Shown here in pieces: positions 28,200 to 38,978 of a stretch of 64,000 bases of DNA. The notes beneath the pieces are model-generated. The model was not told the DNA's origin and made no database searches. It worked only from the letters and a program-made list of their open reading frames with translations. Source of the stretch: Gammaproteobacteria bacterium (GTDB lineage: Bacteria; Pseudomonadota; Gammaproteobacteria; AKS1); the NCBI GenBank assembly GCA_027006175.1, contig JALTKS010000006.1, forward strand, positions 1-64,000, given 5' to 3'. The position numbers were made by a program, and so were the translations under genes. Every line of letters begins with the position of its first letter. Positions within the stretch are counted from its first letter, which is position 1.

Positions 28200-28570
28200 T
28201 CGGCAGCTTTTTCAATGGCTGCCCGTTTTTCTCTGGCTTTAACTCGCACATACATCATCGAGCCGATGAACATCATAATGCTGAAAGTAATTTGTATTAG
28301 CGCGTAAATTCGTTCTTCTACGTTTGCCGCAGCGACCATGACGCCAATGGTAAAATAAAACAGCGCCATAAAGTGCAGCCATGCATGGGTATAAAGTTTG
28401 CCGTACAAGAGTCCTCGCATGGGGATGAGTAATGGTCCTACATAAAAAATGAGAACGATACTGACAGGAAAGATGGTGGGTGGCGCAAGAACAACGGTCC
28501 ACAACAAGAGCAAAAAGAATAAACCAAAATAGCCCATTAAAGCGAGTAGGTAATAAAAACGACTGGTCAT
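28196..28570 (-). CDS. DUF2069 membrane protein
   Basis: 124 aa with four predicted membrane helices and a charged C-terminus (RVKAREKRAAIEKAAD). 'PLLIPMRGLLYGKLYTHAWL' is the conserved stretch of DUF2069. No function is known. It is the last gene of an arsC-wrbA-DUF2069 unit, 6 bp after wrbA. Confidence 0.85.
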   Translation of the reverse strand: MTSRFYYLLALMGYFGLFFLLLLWTVVLAPPTIFPVSIVLIFYVGPLLIPMRGLLYGKLYTHAWLHFMALFYFTIGVMVAAANVEERIYALIQITFSIMMFIGSMMYVRVKAREKRAAIEKAAD

Positions 28571-28576
28571 GGTTTA

Positions 28577-29523
<947 letters not shown>

Positions 29524-29661
29524 AGTATATAAACCAATGCTTATTTAGATGCCCATAGTGTACCTGTTGCTTGCGGGGAGTCCTATAGTTTGAGATTGAA
29601 ATATTAAAATTGAAAAAAGTCTCTGAAATCGAGATCTTGGACACGTTTCTTGCTTGACAGG

Positions 29662-29690
29662 TTGACGTAGCGGATGCTAGTTTTTACTAA
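29662..29690 (+). promoter_or_regulatory. Candidate sigma-70 promoter of the LysM gene
   Basis: TTGACG (29662-29667), 17-bp spacer, TACTAA (29685-29690), about 90 bp before the LysM start. A TTGACA lies 8 bp upstream and a TATAAA just downstream as alternatives. The rest of the 250-bp gap shows nothing clear. Confidence 0.35.
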
Positions 29691-29779
29691 TATAAAGGCG
29701 GTCTATTTTGAGTGCCCGTCTTACATTATAAGAATGATGAATTTCGCCGAAAAATAACGGCATTTGGAGTGTTAAAACA

Positions 29780-30403
29780 ATGAAAACCAACAAGTTTCTA
29801 AAGAATATTGCAATGATGGCAGTGGTTGCTGGTGTGAGTGTCGGTTGTGCAAGCACACAACAAGAACAACCTAAAGAAGACCATCATACAGCTCACCATA
29901 AAGGTCCAAGTGCATGTGAAAAAGAACTTGCCCATGCAGAAGCCGCTCGTAAAAAGGCAGCCAGTGTTGGTGGTGAGTGGCGCGACATCAAGAAAATACT
30001 CAAGAAAGCCAAGAAAGCGCACAAAGCAGGTAATGACGCCAAATGCCTTAAGTTAGCAACGAAAGCTCGCCGCCAAGGTGAACTTGGTTATGCACAGGCA
30101 CTTCGTGAAGCGGCACAAAAAACATCAGCATCAAGTGTTTACACCGTTTCCAAGGGCGACAGCCTTTGGTCAATCGCTGGCGACAGCAGTGTTTACGCTG
30201 ACCCTTACCAATGGCCACTGATTTACAAAGCAAACCGTGACCAAATTAAAGATGCTGATTTGATTTACCCGGGTCAGTCGCTTGATATTGATCGTGGCGC
30301 ATCATCTGCAGACATTAATGCGGCAATCAGCCATGCGCGTGGACGTGGTGCATGGGCAGTCGGTGTTGTTGAAGATGCGGACAAGGCATATCTTGCTCGT
30401 TAA
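29780..30403 (+). CDS. LysM-domain lipoprotein
   Basis: 207 aa. A lipoprotein signal with lipobox 'VSVGCAS' is followed by a His-rich stretch (KEDHHTAHHKG), a Lys-rich helical segment and a LysM peptidoglycan-binding domain at about 116-170 ('YTVSKGDSLWSIAGDSSVY' to 'LIYPGQSLDI'). It probably tethers the envelope to peptidoglycan or marks septal sites. A strong GGAG site precedes ATG 29780. It is monocistronic with its own terminator. Confidence 0.88.
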   Translation: MKTNKFLKNIAMMAVVAGVSVGCASTQQEQPKEDHHTAHHKGPSACEKELAHAEAARKKAASVGGEWRDIKKILKKAKKAHKAGNDAKCLKLATKARRQGELGYAQALREAAQKTSASSVYTVSKGDSLWSIAGDSSVYADPYQWPLIYKANRDQIKDADLIYPGQSLDIDRGASSADINAAISHARGRGAWAVGVVEDADKAYLAR

Positions 30404-30429
30404 TCTGTAAGATACAGGCTTTAAACCCA

Positions 30430-30458
30430 AACGCCCCGCTTTATGCGGGGCGTTTTTT
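30430..30458. terminator. Strong rho-independent terminator after the LysM gene
   Basis: AACGCCCCGC-tttat-GCGGGGCGTTTTTT, 27 bp after the stop. It touches the stop codon of the convergent lyase gene. Confidence 0.93.
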
Positions 30459-31857
30459 ATTCAACGATGCCATCTTTCGCCGCTTTTAACACAATCGCAT
30501 CAAAATCATTAATATCCATCAGCCCTTGTTCGGCAACAATATCACGAACAGGTCGGCCGCTTTTTTCTGAAAGTTTAGCAATATCGGCGGCTTTACTGTA
30601 ACCGATATGAGTATTGAGTAATGTTGCCAAACCAACGCTACTATGTAGAAATTCTGCACAGCGTTCACGGTTAATAATTAAACCTTCCAGATTAAATTCA
30701 CTCGCAGCATTCATGGCGTTCGGTAACCATTCCATTGCATCAAACAGAGCTGAACCCAGTGCAGGCATCATGACATTGAGTTCGAGTTGTCCTGCCTGGG
30801 TCATCATTGCGATGGCATGATCTTGGCCAAGAATTTGATAACAAACCTGATTAAGCATCTCGAACATAACCGGATTTACTTTACCCGGCATAATGCTTGA
30901 GCCAGGTTGTACGGCAGGTAGGGTGATTTCACCAATACCGGTGCGCGGACCTGAGGCAAGTAAACGCATATCGTTACTAATGCGAGTTAACTCTAATGCC
31001 AAACTGCGAATAGCAGCGGATAAGGTTTGTACATCATTCATAGACTGCATTTGTGCAGCAAGATCATCAGCAGGACGTATGGCTTCCCCGGTTAATGTGG
31101 CGAGTTCTTTGGCAACATTCACAATGTAATCAGGTGAGGTGTTTAAACCGGTTCCTGCGGCGGAACCACCAAGTCCGATTTGGCAAAGTGGGTCGCGGCA
31201 ACCTTCTATTTGTTTAATAATGCGTCGTAATGTCCAGGCATAGGCATTGAATTCACGTCCTAAGGTCGTCGGCACGGCATCCTGCAGATGAGTACGGGCA
31301 CTTTTAACCGTATCCTCTTCCTGTTTACCGAGTTTTGCAAAGGCATTTGCCATGGTTTCAACGGCACGAAGTAGTTTGGGTAATTTAGCAAGTGCAGCAA
31401 GTCGAATCGCTGTCGGTATTGTGTCGTTGGTGCTTTGCCCCATGTTGACGTGATCGTTGGGGTGCACTTTGTCATACTGTCCTTTTTGCCCACCAAGAGC
31501 GACATTGGCCAGATTGGCAATGACTTCATTCGAGTTCATATTATGGCTCGTTCCTGCGCCAGCCTGAAATCGGTCAACAACAAATTGATCCAGATGTTGA
31601 TCCGCAAGGATTTGGTCACACGCCGCAACAATCGCATCGCGTTGTTGTTCGCTTAACCAATTGGTTTGGCAGTTGGCGATGGCAGCCGCACGTTTAATAT
31701 GGACATGAGCCCGTACAAAGTCCCTATCTGGCATGCGACCACTAATCGGAAAATTGATAATGGCGCGTGCCGTTTGGATGCCGTACCAGGCGTCAGCCGG
31801 AACTTCCAGTTCGCCGAGGCTGTCTTTTTCGATACGTGTGTTGTGATTTTCTGACAT
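30457..31857 (-). CDS. aspA: Aspartase/fumarase superfamily lyase, most like aspartate ammonia-lyase
   Basis: 466 aa from ATG 31857 (GGGATCGGAT ribosome site). The track's 45-residue extension is not credible. The superfamily signature 'GSSIMPGKVNP' is intact. The N-terminus 'IEKDSLGELEVPADAWYG', 'AGAGTSHNMNSNEV', 'GQSTNDTIPTA' and 'QAGQLELNVMMPALG' look more like aspartase (STN loop) than class II fumarase (SSN loop). It would convert aspartate to fumarate plus ammonia. FumC-type activity cannot be excluded. It ends in the LysM terminator and is divergent from the thioredoxin gene. Confidence 0.8.
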   Translation of the reverse strand: MSENHNTRIEKDSLGELEVPADAWYGIQTARAIINFPISGRMPDRDFVRAHVHIKRAAAIANCQTNWLSEQQRDAIVAACDQILADQHLDQFVVDRFQAGAGTSHNMNSNEVIANLANVALGGQKGQYDKVHPNDHVNMGQSTNDTIPTAIRLAALAKLPKLLRAVETMANAFAKLGKQEEDTVKSARTHLQDAVPTTLGREFNAYAWTLRRIIKQIEGCRDPLCQIGLGGSAAGTGLNTSPDYIVNVAKELATLTGEAIRPADDLAAQMQSMNDVQTLSAAIRSLALELTRISNDMRLLASGPRTGIGEITLPAVQPGSSIMPGKVNPVMFEMLNQVCYQILGQDHAIAMMTQAGQLELNVMMPALGSALFDAMEWLPNAMNAASEFNLEGLIINRERCAEFLHSSVGLATLLNTHIGYSKAADIAKLSEKSGRPVRDIVAEQGLMDINDFDAIVLKAAKDGIVE

Positions 31858-32010
31858 ATCCGATCCCGTAAGTGGTTGTTTCTGTAGTATAATGAAACAG
31901 ATTATCGCATAATTAGGGGCTGAACTCAGCATTGATAACAGATCAGTGAACAGAAAGCCTTTTTGTGGGTCTGAATAATAGTCAATACCCATTGTTCTGG
32001 AGATTCTGAA

Positions 32011-32520
32011 ATGTTGTTTAAAAAGTTATGTGTGGTGGTAATGCTGTTCTTGTTCACGATGTCACTATCCTATGCCGGGCAGGATGACATTGTCGATTTT
32101 ACCTTGAAAGATCTTAGCGGCAAGACGCATAAGCTGTCTGATTATCGTGGTAAGTGGGTAGTGGTGAATTACTGGGCAACGTGGTGTCCACCTTGTCTTG
32201 AAGAGATTCCTGATTTATCTGATTTTCATGACAAACATAAAGACAAAGATGCCGTTGTGTTAGGCGTTAATAATGAAGAACTACCAATTACAAAATTAAC
32301 TGATTTCGCTGAATCTTATTTAGTCAGTTATCCAATATTACCTGCGCCGAGAGATGCTTCGGCCGACTATATGCTGGGTCCTGTTCCGGCATTACCGACA
32401 ACCTATATTGTATCTCCAGCAGGTAGGGTAATGGCTCGTAATGTTGGTCCCTTAACCGGTGAAATGATCGAGTCCTTTATGAAAACAGCCTGTAAGGATA
32501 AAACCGTTGAAGCATGTTAG
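32011..32520 (+). CDS. Exported TlpA-like thioredoxin-fold protein
   Basis: 169 aa with signal peptide (LCVVVMLFLFTMSLSYA) and an AhpC/TSA-TlpA domain. The redox motif is WCPPC in 'NYWATWCPPCLEEIPDL' and the cis-Pro loop is in 'VPALPTTYIVSPAGR'. It is likely a periplasmic disulfide reductase or resuscitation factor. First of four plus-strand genes (thioredoxin, thioredoxin, TolC, adaptor). A GGAG site precedes the ATG. Confidence 0.88.
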   Translation: MLFKKLCVVVMLFLFTMSLSYAGQDDIVDFTLKDLSGKTHKLSDYRGKWVVVNYWATWCPPCLEEIPDLSDFHDKHKDKDAVVLGVNNEELPITKLTDFAESYLVSYPILPAPRDASADYMLGPVPALPTTYIVSPAGRVMARNVGPLTGEMIESFMKTACKDKTVEAC

Positions 32521-32576
32521 TGACAATCATTTGCATAGTCGCAGTGATGAAAAAAATTTAAAGCAGGATAAGTGAA

Positions 32577-33110
32577 GTGCTTAATTATTTACAAAAAACA
32601 GTCATAGTCATGTTGCTTTCCATAACGGGGTTGCAAGCGGATACTACACGCGATCCTTATGAGTATTTTTTTCAACAATCGATTGGTGATTATGCAGAAG
32701 AGCTAGCGATTGCAAAAGAAGAAGGCAAAAAAGCAGTGATGCTTTTTTTTGAGCAAGATGAATGCCCTTTTTGTCACTATATGAAGAAGACCGTACTTAA
32801 CCAGCCTGAAGTGCAGGAATATTATCGCAAAAATTTTGCGATGTTTGCTATCGACATCGAGGGTGATGTTGAAATGACAGACTTTGATGGCAAGCAAATG
32901 AAAATGAAAGATTTTGCGTTTAAACTTAATCGAGTACGAGCAACGCCAGTACTTGCATTTTATGATTTGGAAGGAAAACGCATTGTCCGCTTTATCGGTA
33001 AAACCGCCGGTGTAGAAGAGTTTATGCAATTAGGGAAATTTGTCGCAGAGGGAAAATATAAAACAATGCGCTTTACCAAATATAAGCGTGAGCTGCGTAA
33101 AGCTAAATAA
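32577..33110 (+). CDS. Exported SoxW-like thioredoxin-fold protein
   Basis: 177 aa, GTG start with an AGGATAAG site. Signal peptide, then a thioredoxin_2-type domain with CPFC in 'FFEQDECPFCHYMKKTVLNQ' and cis-Pro in 'RVRATPVLAFYD'. SoxW-like proteins reduce periplasmic partners such as c-type cytochrome or sulfur-oxidation enzymes. The partner here is unknown. It is 56 bp after the TlpA-like gene and 18 bp before the TolC gene. Confidence 0.85.
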   Translation: MLNYLQKTVIVMLLSITGLQADTTRDPYEYFFQQSIGDYAEELAIAKEEGKKAVMLFFEQDECPFCHYMKKTVLNQPEVQEYYRKNFAMFAIDIEGDVEMTDFDGKQMKMKDFAFKLNRVRATPVLAFYDLEGKRIVRFIGKTAGVEEFMQLGKFVAEGKYKTMRFTKYKRELRKAK

Positions 33111-33128
33111 TATTAAGGGTAGTGACGG

Positions 33129-34439
33129 TTGAAATATTTTAAGTTTCCTAAGCGGCAATCGGTTCTTGCTTGCGGTTTATTCGCTATTGCTATCGTTGCC
33201 GTGGCAGATGAAGAATTTCCCGATACCATCTCATTAAATTATGCATTACAGCGAGCAGAGAGTAACCACCCGGATATCCAGCAAGCCCAGGCGGCAATCG
33301 CCCTGGCTGAATCAGAACAACTGGATGCCGAGGCATTGACCGGAACCAATGTTTCTCTACAAGGCAGACTTCGTTACATTGAACCTTATAACACCGATTT
33401 TGATAACACCCGTAATGATAGTGGTGTCAGTTTTCTCGTTGATAAAAACTTGTATGACTTCGGCCGAAGCGAATCAGCAGGGCGAGCCGCTGATTTAGCC
33501 ATTAGTGGTGAGCGTATTGCTTTAGCCAGCACTCGGAATCAACGGCGTCTTGATATTATGCGACGTTACTTTGATGTGTTGTTGGCAGACATGGCATTTC
33601 TTCGTGATGATGAAGACATGGCAACGGCATATGTGACCTTGGATAAAGCACGTGATCGTCGTGATGTTGGGCAGTTATCGGATGTTGAAGTATTAGAACT
33701 TGAAAACCGTTACCAACAAGTACGTATAAGACGTTATCGTAGTGATAATCAACAGCGTAGTACGCGAGCGGCACTCGCAATTGCAATGAATCAACCAGGA
33801 CACCTTCCTGCCACCCTGGAAAAACCGGTTTTACCCTCGCTGTCACGAAAAGTGCTTGAGTTTGAAGAGATTCAAAAAATCATCAATAAAGATAACCCTG
33901 CCGTACGTGCAGCACAGGCGCGACTTCAAGCAGCGCAATCAAGACTTCAGGCAGCCAGAGCAGATGATGGGCCTGTTTTAAGCGGTGAACTTACGTTTAA
34001 TGAAGATAACCGTGCAATTGGTTCACGTGAAAAAGCCCGCATAGGGTTAGTATTAAACGTGCCGCTTTCAACTGGTGGTAGAACGCGGGCTTTAATAGCA
34101 CGACAACAAGCCGAGCTGACCCGTGCTCGTGCAGAATTAGCGCGGCAAAAAATCTTATTGGAACAACAAGCGCTCGATATCTGGTTGGAAATATCCAACC
34201 TTAAGGCACAACGCCAACAAGCTATCGCACAACTGGATTACCGAGAACTTTATCTTGACCAACGTCGCGCGCTTTATGAACTGGAAACTGAAACTGATTT
34301 AGGCGATGCCATGGTACAAATTTCAGAAGCACAACGGTTTTTAAAACAAACAGAATTTGATATTGCTTATCGATGGGCTCAATTAGACGCATTGATGGGT
34401 AAGAAAGTCTATTCAACAGCATTACAGCAAGGAAAATGA
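33129..34439 (+). CDS. TolC-family outer membrane efflux protein
   Basis: 436 aa starting at TTG 33129, which follows a purine-rich ribosome site. Two OEP repeats are visible, the first beginning 'TISLNYALQRAESNHPDIQQ' and the second around 'QKIINKDNPAVRAAQARLQ', with long Gln/Arg-rich coiled-coil helices and 'LVLNVPLSTGGRTRA', typical of TolC proteins. It would form a trimeric outer-membrane tunnel. Its stop overlaps the first ATG of the adaptor gene. Confidence 0.9.
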   Translation: MKYFKFPKRQSVLACGLFAIAIVAVADEEFPDTISLNYALQRAESNHPDIQQAQAAIALAESEQLDAEALTGTNVSLQGRLRYIEPYNTDFDNTRNDSGVSFLVDKNLYDFGRSESAGRAADLAISGERIALASTRNQRRLDIMRRYFDVLLADMAFLRDDEDMATAYVTLDKARDRRDVGQLSDVEVLELENRYQQVRIRRYRSDNQQRSTRAALAIAMNQPGHLPATLEKPVLPSLSRKVLEFEEIQKIINKDNPAVRAAQARLQAAQSRLQAARADDGPVLSGELTFNEDNRAIGSREKARIGLVLNVPLSTGGRTRALIARQQAELTRARAELARQKILLEQQALDIWLEISNLKAQRQQAIAQLDYRELYLDQRRALYELETETDLGDAMVQISEAQRFLKQTEFDIAYRWAQLDALMGKKVYSTALQQGK

Positions 34440-35197
34440 CAATGAAACAATTGTATATTTTGGCTCTGTTACTCGTGTCATTCTCTAATGTGGCCTTCTC
34501 TGCCGATGTTGAAGGGAAACTGAGCTGGTCACAACGAATAGTCATGAGCACAACGGTATCAGGTGTGGTAGATGAAGTACTGGTGAGTGCAGGGGATCGC
34601 GTTAATAAAGGGGATGTTTTACTACGATTACAGGCAGATCGTTTTAAAGCCAGTTTAAACAGTGCAAAGGCAAGCAAAAGTGATGCGCAATATAAATTAA
34701 AAGAAGCGGAAAGAGAATTTGGTCGGGCACAAGAGCTTTATGATCGCACGGTATTGTCCGATAGAGATTTGCAGTTAGCTGAAAATGGTTTGGTTGCAGC
34801 TCGTGCAGAATTTGCAACGGCAAGTACACGTTACACGAATGCAAAACGTGACCTAATTGAAAGCGTTATCAAAGCACCATTTGATGGCGTTATTCTTAAG
34901 CGGTATGTGCAACCGGGGCAAACGATTATTACGCGAATGAAATCAGTGCCAATGATTAGTATCGCGGCAACAAAACCTTACCATGTTATTGGTGCCGTAA
35001 CCTCCGTTTATGCGAGTAAACTGGCAACAGGGCAAGCGGTCACTATGACCATCAACGGCAAGACGTATAATGGTATTCTGCTTTCTATTGGCTATGAACC
35101 CGTAGAAGGGACAGACACTTATCCCGTTGTTATTAGCTTTAATGCAGGTGATGATTTAATGCGGGCAGGGCAAACGGCGACGATTCATTTTCCTTAG
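34436..35197 (+). CDS. Short periplasmic adaptor (HlyD/MFP family)
   Basis: 253 aa with a signal peptide ending 'NVAFSA'. The lipoyl halves are 'GVVDEVLVSAGDRVNKGDVL' and 'VIKAPFDGVILKRYVQPGQT', separated by a short alpha-hairpin, then a beta-barrel. It lacks the long C-terminal membrane-proximal domain of RND adaptors. ATG 34442 has the better AAGGA spacing and may be the true start. No pump gene follows: the next gene is on the other strand. The inner-membrane partner must be elsewhere or absent. Confidence 0.88.
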   Translation: MTMKQLYILALLLVSFSNVAFSADVEGKLSWSQRIVMSTTVSGVVDEVLVSAGDRVNKGDVLLRLQADRFKASLNSAKASKSDAQYKLKEAEREFGRAQELYDRTVLSDRDLQLAENGLVAARAEFATASTRYTNAKRDLIESVIKAPFDGVILKRYVQPGQTIITRMKSVPMISIAATKPYHVIGAVTSVYASKLATGQAVTMTINGKTYNGILLSIGYEPVEGTDTYPVVISFNAGDDLMRAGQTATIHFP

Positions 35198-35211
35198 GTG
35201 TGAGCAATAGT

Positions 35212-36222
35212 TTAGTCTTGATGATCCTTGTTATTTGTTAATAATATGCTAAATGGTAACAGTATATAATGATAAGTATAGCGCGATATTTTATCTGAAC
35301 TTAGGAAAATAGTTAATAACATTGACGAAAATAATGCAATTAGTAGCGATGAAAATACTGAAATTTCATTTAAGAAATTTAGAGCACCAAACGTTAATAT
35401 TATTTTAATTATGAAACCGTGCCATACATAAATATATAAAGAATTTTTTCCTCTATTACTAATCCATAATTTTGTTTTTGGAATAAGAAATAGAACCGCT
35501 ATTGATGTGGTTAGTGAGAAAGATAGCAATAATAATCTTATCAAGGCTGTATACCAATAATCATAACCAAGTTGGCTATATGACCAGCTTCCATAAAGCC
35601 ACTGGGGTTGAATATCATTGATTAAAATAAATATTAAGAAATTTGCAAAGAGCATGCTTAACCAAAATATTTTTGGTAATTTTAATAAAGTTAAATTCGT
35701 TAATATATTAGGAAATATCTTATGGCCAATTATAAAAAAAGGGAAAAAATATAATGTTCTTGAAAGCCCTAGAAAATAGTTTATTGATGAGAAATAACCA
35801 GCTAAAAGGGCGAGGAAAACGGCAATAAAGACAGGAAACCGGAAACTCATAAATACAGGTAGAATCAATCTCCAAATAAATAAACTGAACAGAAACCATA
35901 AAATCCAATACGGCTGAAAACTTCTTGTGTAATCACTTATTTCCCCTTCAATAAAATAATTTAGAGATTCGTATAACACAGTAAATACTATTAGTGGAGT
36001 TAATATGTTTTTAATTAGTTTTTTAATGCTATCGTTTGAAGGAATTGTTTTCGATAGAATTCCTGAAATTATTACAAACACAGGTATATGAAAAGAGTAT
36101 ATGCTCAAATAAATACTCTCAAGTGCCATGCTTTGAGTAATCAGGGGTTCAATTATGTGCCCAAATACAACTAAAAATACCATTAAAAATTTTGCATTAT
36201 CAAACAAGTAATTTCGATTCAT
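35212..36222 (-). CDS. Acyltransferase family 3 membrane protein
   Basis: 336 aa with about ten membrane helices. The N-terminus 'NYLFDNAKFLMVFLVVFGHI' has the acyltransferase 3 Asp/His motif (…GH), followed by 'YSFHIPVFVIISG'. Such enzymes O-acylate surface sugars. Codon use and base composition are strongly AT-rich compared with neighbours, suggesting recent acquisition. No glycosylation genes are nearby. A rough 145-bp gap follows before the transglycosylase. Confidence 0.83.
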   Translation of the reverse strand: MNRNYLFDNAKFLMVFLVVFGHIIEPLITQSMALESIYLSIYSFHIPVFVIISGILSKTIPSNDSIKKLIKNILTPLIVFTVLYESLNYFIEGEISDYTRSFQPYWILWFLFSLFIWRLILPVFMSFRFPVFIAVFLALLAGYFSSINYFLGLSRTLYFFPFFIIGHKIFPNILTNLTLLKLPKIFWLSMLFANFLIFILINDIQPQWLYGSWSYSQLGYDYWYTALIRLLLLSFSLTTSIAVLFLIPKTKLWISNRGKNSLYIYVWHGFIIKIILTFGALNFLNEISVFSSLLIALFSSMLLTIFLSSDKISRYTYHYILLPFSILLTNNKDHQD

Positions 36223-36369
36223 CTCAATCTTCTAACCCTTCAACTAAAAAATTAGTGGCTCTCTGTTTGGTTTTCAACCTATCATAAAAATCAAGCGGTG
36301 ATACCGAGTGGATTAATTTCTGCATGTGATAGGGCTAATGCATAAGGAGAAGCCTGAAATCTGATTAGG

Positions 36370-36933
36370 CTATCTTTTATACCAGCGGTCGCTCAAGGCA
36401 TTAAGTACTTTGTTTGAATATCGTTTACTTCCAAGGCTGCCATTGTAGCGTGCGAGGCCTCGGACCAGGTCACCTTTTTCTTTATCTAAATAGTGCCGAA
36501 GAATGGTACAGCCAAAGCGTAAATTTGTGCGAGGGTGAAATAAGTCATCGTTAGGTTTGCCGATTTCTTTGAGCCAGAAAGGCATGATCTGCATTAGTCC
36601 ACGTGCACCAACTCTCGAGATTGCCCAACGATTAAAGTTACTTTCAACTTCAATGACCGATAGCACTAACTCAGGGGCAAGTTTTGCGCGGTTAGCTTCG
36701 TAGTGGATCTGTTTGAGTAATCGTAATCGTTTGCGGTGATCGGGCATTCTCTTTTTTAATCGACTCGACATATCGAGCAACCATACTTCTGCATCGAAAC
36801 GATCTTCGAAACTATCGGCGCTATTGATGGCTTTAGTCAGAAGTGAGCGTAGTTCTGGATCAGGGCGTTCAGTTGTTGAAGCATGCAAGCTACTCCACGC
36901 AAATAATAAAATAAGTAAAAATGGTTTGTACAT
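36370..36933 (-). CDS. Lytic transglycosylase (SLT domain)
   Basis: 187 aa. A signal peptide (FLLILLFAWSSLHA) is followed by a helical segment and an SLT domain with the catalytic Glu in 'VLSVIEVESNFNRWAISRVG' and 'ARGLMQIMPFWLKEIG', ending 'ARYNGSLGSKRYSNKVL'. It cleaves peptidoglycan glycan strands with formation of 1,6-anhydromuramic acid. It lies 26 bp after proS, so it may be co-transcribed. Good AGGG ribosome site. Confidence 0.92.
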   Translation of the reverse strand: MYKPFLLILLFAWSSLHASTTERPDPELRSLLTKAINSADSFEDRFDAEVWLLDMSSRLKKRMPDHRKRLRLLKQIHYEANRAKLAPELVLSVIEVESNFNRWAISRVGARGLMQIMPFWLKEIGKPNDDLFHPRTNLRFGCTILRHYLDKEKGDLVRGLARYNGSLGSKRYSNKVLNALSDRWYKR

Positions 36934-36959
36934 AATCGAACCCTGTTTACTTCATTTAA

Positions 36960-38669
36960 CTACGAACCCATTTTATCCTTAAGAAAGTCGATGATACCTT
37001 CAAGTGGTGTATCAATACTATCGCTATCACGGCGACCTTTGTACTCTACCATGCCCGCATCCAGGCCACGATCGCCAAGTACCAGGCGATGTGGAATACC
37101 GATTAATTCCATGTCAGCGAACATAACGCCTGGACGTTCTTTTCTGTCATCAAGCAGGACATCAAAACCGGCTTGTTTTAATTCAGTATAGAGTATTTCT
37201 ACGGCTTCGCGCAGACGTTCTGACTTGTGCATATTCATGGGTAAGATACTGACATGGAAAGGCGCAATGGCATCTGGCCAGATGATGCCTTTGTCGTCGT
37301 GGTTTTGCTCAATTGCAGCAGCGACCACACGTGTTACACCTATACCGTAACAGCCCATTGTCATGATTTGTTGTTTGCCATTTTCATTGAGTACGTTAGC
37401 GTTCATTGCCGCGCTGTATTTATCGCCGAGTTGGAAAATATGCCCAACTTCAATACCACGAGCGATACTCAAATTACCTTCGCCATCGGGGCTGATATCG
37501 CCATCAACGACATTACGAATATCGATGCAGTCTGGTTCATCAAGATCTCGTCCCCAGTTAACGCCGGTAAGATGTTGTCCATCTTTATTCGCACCACAGA
37601 TAAAATCGGCAACATGTGCCGCACTATGATCAACCAGCACTAAAATATCCAGACCAACCGGACCAATTGAACCGACCTTGCAGCCAAGTTCTTTGGCAAT
37701 ACGGGCTTCGTCTGCCATTACAAGTGGCTCAGCAATGGCGGGATGTTTAATGGCTTTTATATCATTAAGTTCGTGATCACCGCGTAGAACCAATGCGACA
37801 AGAGAGTCATCAACCCCTTCGACAATCAGTGTTTTCAAACACTGACTCGCTTCAACTTTAAGAAAGGCACTGACTTCTTCAATACTGTGTTGCTTGGGTG
37901 TATCAACCGTTGTCATCTCCTGACTTGCTGCAGGTCGCTCACCGACAGGCGGTAGTGCTTCAGCAAGTTCTACGTTAGCGGCATAATCACTGCCATCACT
38001 AAAAGCAATTGCGTCTTCTCCGGATTCCGCGAGAACGTGAAACTCATGAGACAAAGCGCCGCCAATACTGCCAGAATCTGCATTAACAGGGCGAAACTTG
38101 AGTCCAAACCGAGTAAATATACGTGTGTAGGCTTCGTGCATTCGTGCATAGGTTGCGTCAAGCGAGGCATTATCGAGATGAAAGGAATAGGCATCTTTCA
38201 TGATAAATTCACGTGAGCGCATTACACCAAAACGGGGGCGAATTTCATCGCGGAATTTCGTTTGAATTTGAAAAAAAGTAGCCGGCAACTGACGGTAACT
38301 ACGAAGCTCACGACGAATCATGTCGGTGATGATTTCTTCGTGAGTAGGACCGAGACAGAATTCACGACTATGGCGATCACGCATTCTCAGTAATTCAGGA
38401 CCATATTGATCCCAACGACCTGATTCTTCCCATAACTCGGCAGGCTGAACAACGGGCATTAATACTTCTTGTGCACCGGCTGCTTCCATCTCTTCACGAA
38501 TAATAGCCTCAACCTTGCGAAGCACACGAAGTCCCATGGGAAGCCAGTTGTAGAGGCCAGCAGCCATTTTGCGGACTAATCCGGCACGAATCATCAGCTG
38601 ATGGCTAATAATCTCAGCATCAGCGGGGGTTTCCTTAACGGTGGCGAGGAGGAATTGGGAGGTGCGCAT
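36960..38669 (-). CDS. proS: Prolyl-tRNA synthetase
   Basis: 569 aa bacterial-type class II synthetase. Motif 2 region '[20 protein letters not shown]', an editing (YbaK-like) insertion at about 230-390 and the C-terminal anticodon domain '[20 protein letters not shown]' are all present. Length equals the E. coli enzyme. It charges tRNA-Pro and hydrolyses Ala-tRNA-Pro through the insertion domain. Confidence 0.98.
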   Translation of the reverse strand: MRTSQFLLATVKETPADAEIISHQLMIRAGLVRKMAAGLYNWLPMGLRVLRKVEAIIREEMEAAGAQEVLMPVVQPAELWEESGRWDQYGPELLRMRDRHSREFCLGPTHEEIITDMIRRELRSYRQLPATFFQIQTKFRDEIRPRFGVMRSREFIMKDAYSFHLDNASLDATYARMHEAYTRIFTRFGLKFRPVNADSGSIGGALSHEFHVLAESGEDAIAFSDGSDYAANVELAEALPPVGERPAASQEMTTVDTPKQHSIEEVSAFLKVEASQCLKTLIVEGVDDSLVALVLRGDHELNDIKAIKHPAIAEPLVMADEARIAKELGCKVGSIGPVGLDILVLVDHSAAHVADFICGANKDGQHLTGVNWGRDLDEPDCIDIRNVVDGDISPDGEGNLSIARGIEVGHIFQLGDKYSAAMNANVLNENGKQQIMTMGCYGIGVTRVVAAAIEQNHDDKGIIWPDAIAPFHVSILPMNMHKSERLREAVEILYTELKQAGFDVLLDDRKERPGVMFADMELIGIPHRLVLGDRGLDAGMVEYKGRRDSDSIDTPLEGIIDFLKDKMGS

Positions 38670-38711
38670 AATCGAGCTTCTTTCTAAAGAATGATAAAGG
38701 TCGATATTCTA

Positions 38712-38978
38712 CTATTTTGGGGCGGCAGGTGCATCCATTACATTCCAGTCATCCCGTACTTTTATTTTTTCGTACAAGGTGCCATCACTGGGAGGCTCCT
38801 GAGTTAACTGCCAGGCACCGTCCTTTGACTTCCACTTGTATCCATAGCTGACGTGATTTTTTACACCGGTATCATAGAGAAGCTGATTATTAACGAATTT
38901 TTTAACGTCCGGGTTAAAAAAATACCCCGCGACAGCCGCAATAATGAGTAGAAAAATGAGCGCCATGAAGCCTTTCAT
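38712..38978 (-). CDS. Small DUF4124-like membrane-anchored protein
   Basis: 88 aa from ATG 38978 (AAGG site at good spacing). The track uses GTG 38984. An N-terminal membrane helix (MALIFLLIIAAVAGYFF) leads to a periplasmic part with 'YGYKWKSKDGAWQLTQEPPS', similar to the YKWxDxxG...PP core of DUF4124. The function is unknown. It lies just upstream of proS on the same strand. Confidence 0.7.
   Translation of the reverse strand: MKGFMALIFLLIIAAVAGYFFNPDVKKFVNNQLLYDTGVKNHVSYGYKWKSKDGAWQLTQEPPSDGTLYEKIKVRDDWNVMDAPAAPK

Noticed and set aside
30457-31857. Calling the lyase fumarase C
   Set aside because: The GSSIMP signature is common to the whole superfamily. The STN loop and the N-terminal block look closer to aspartase, so the fumarase name was not used, although it is not excluded.
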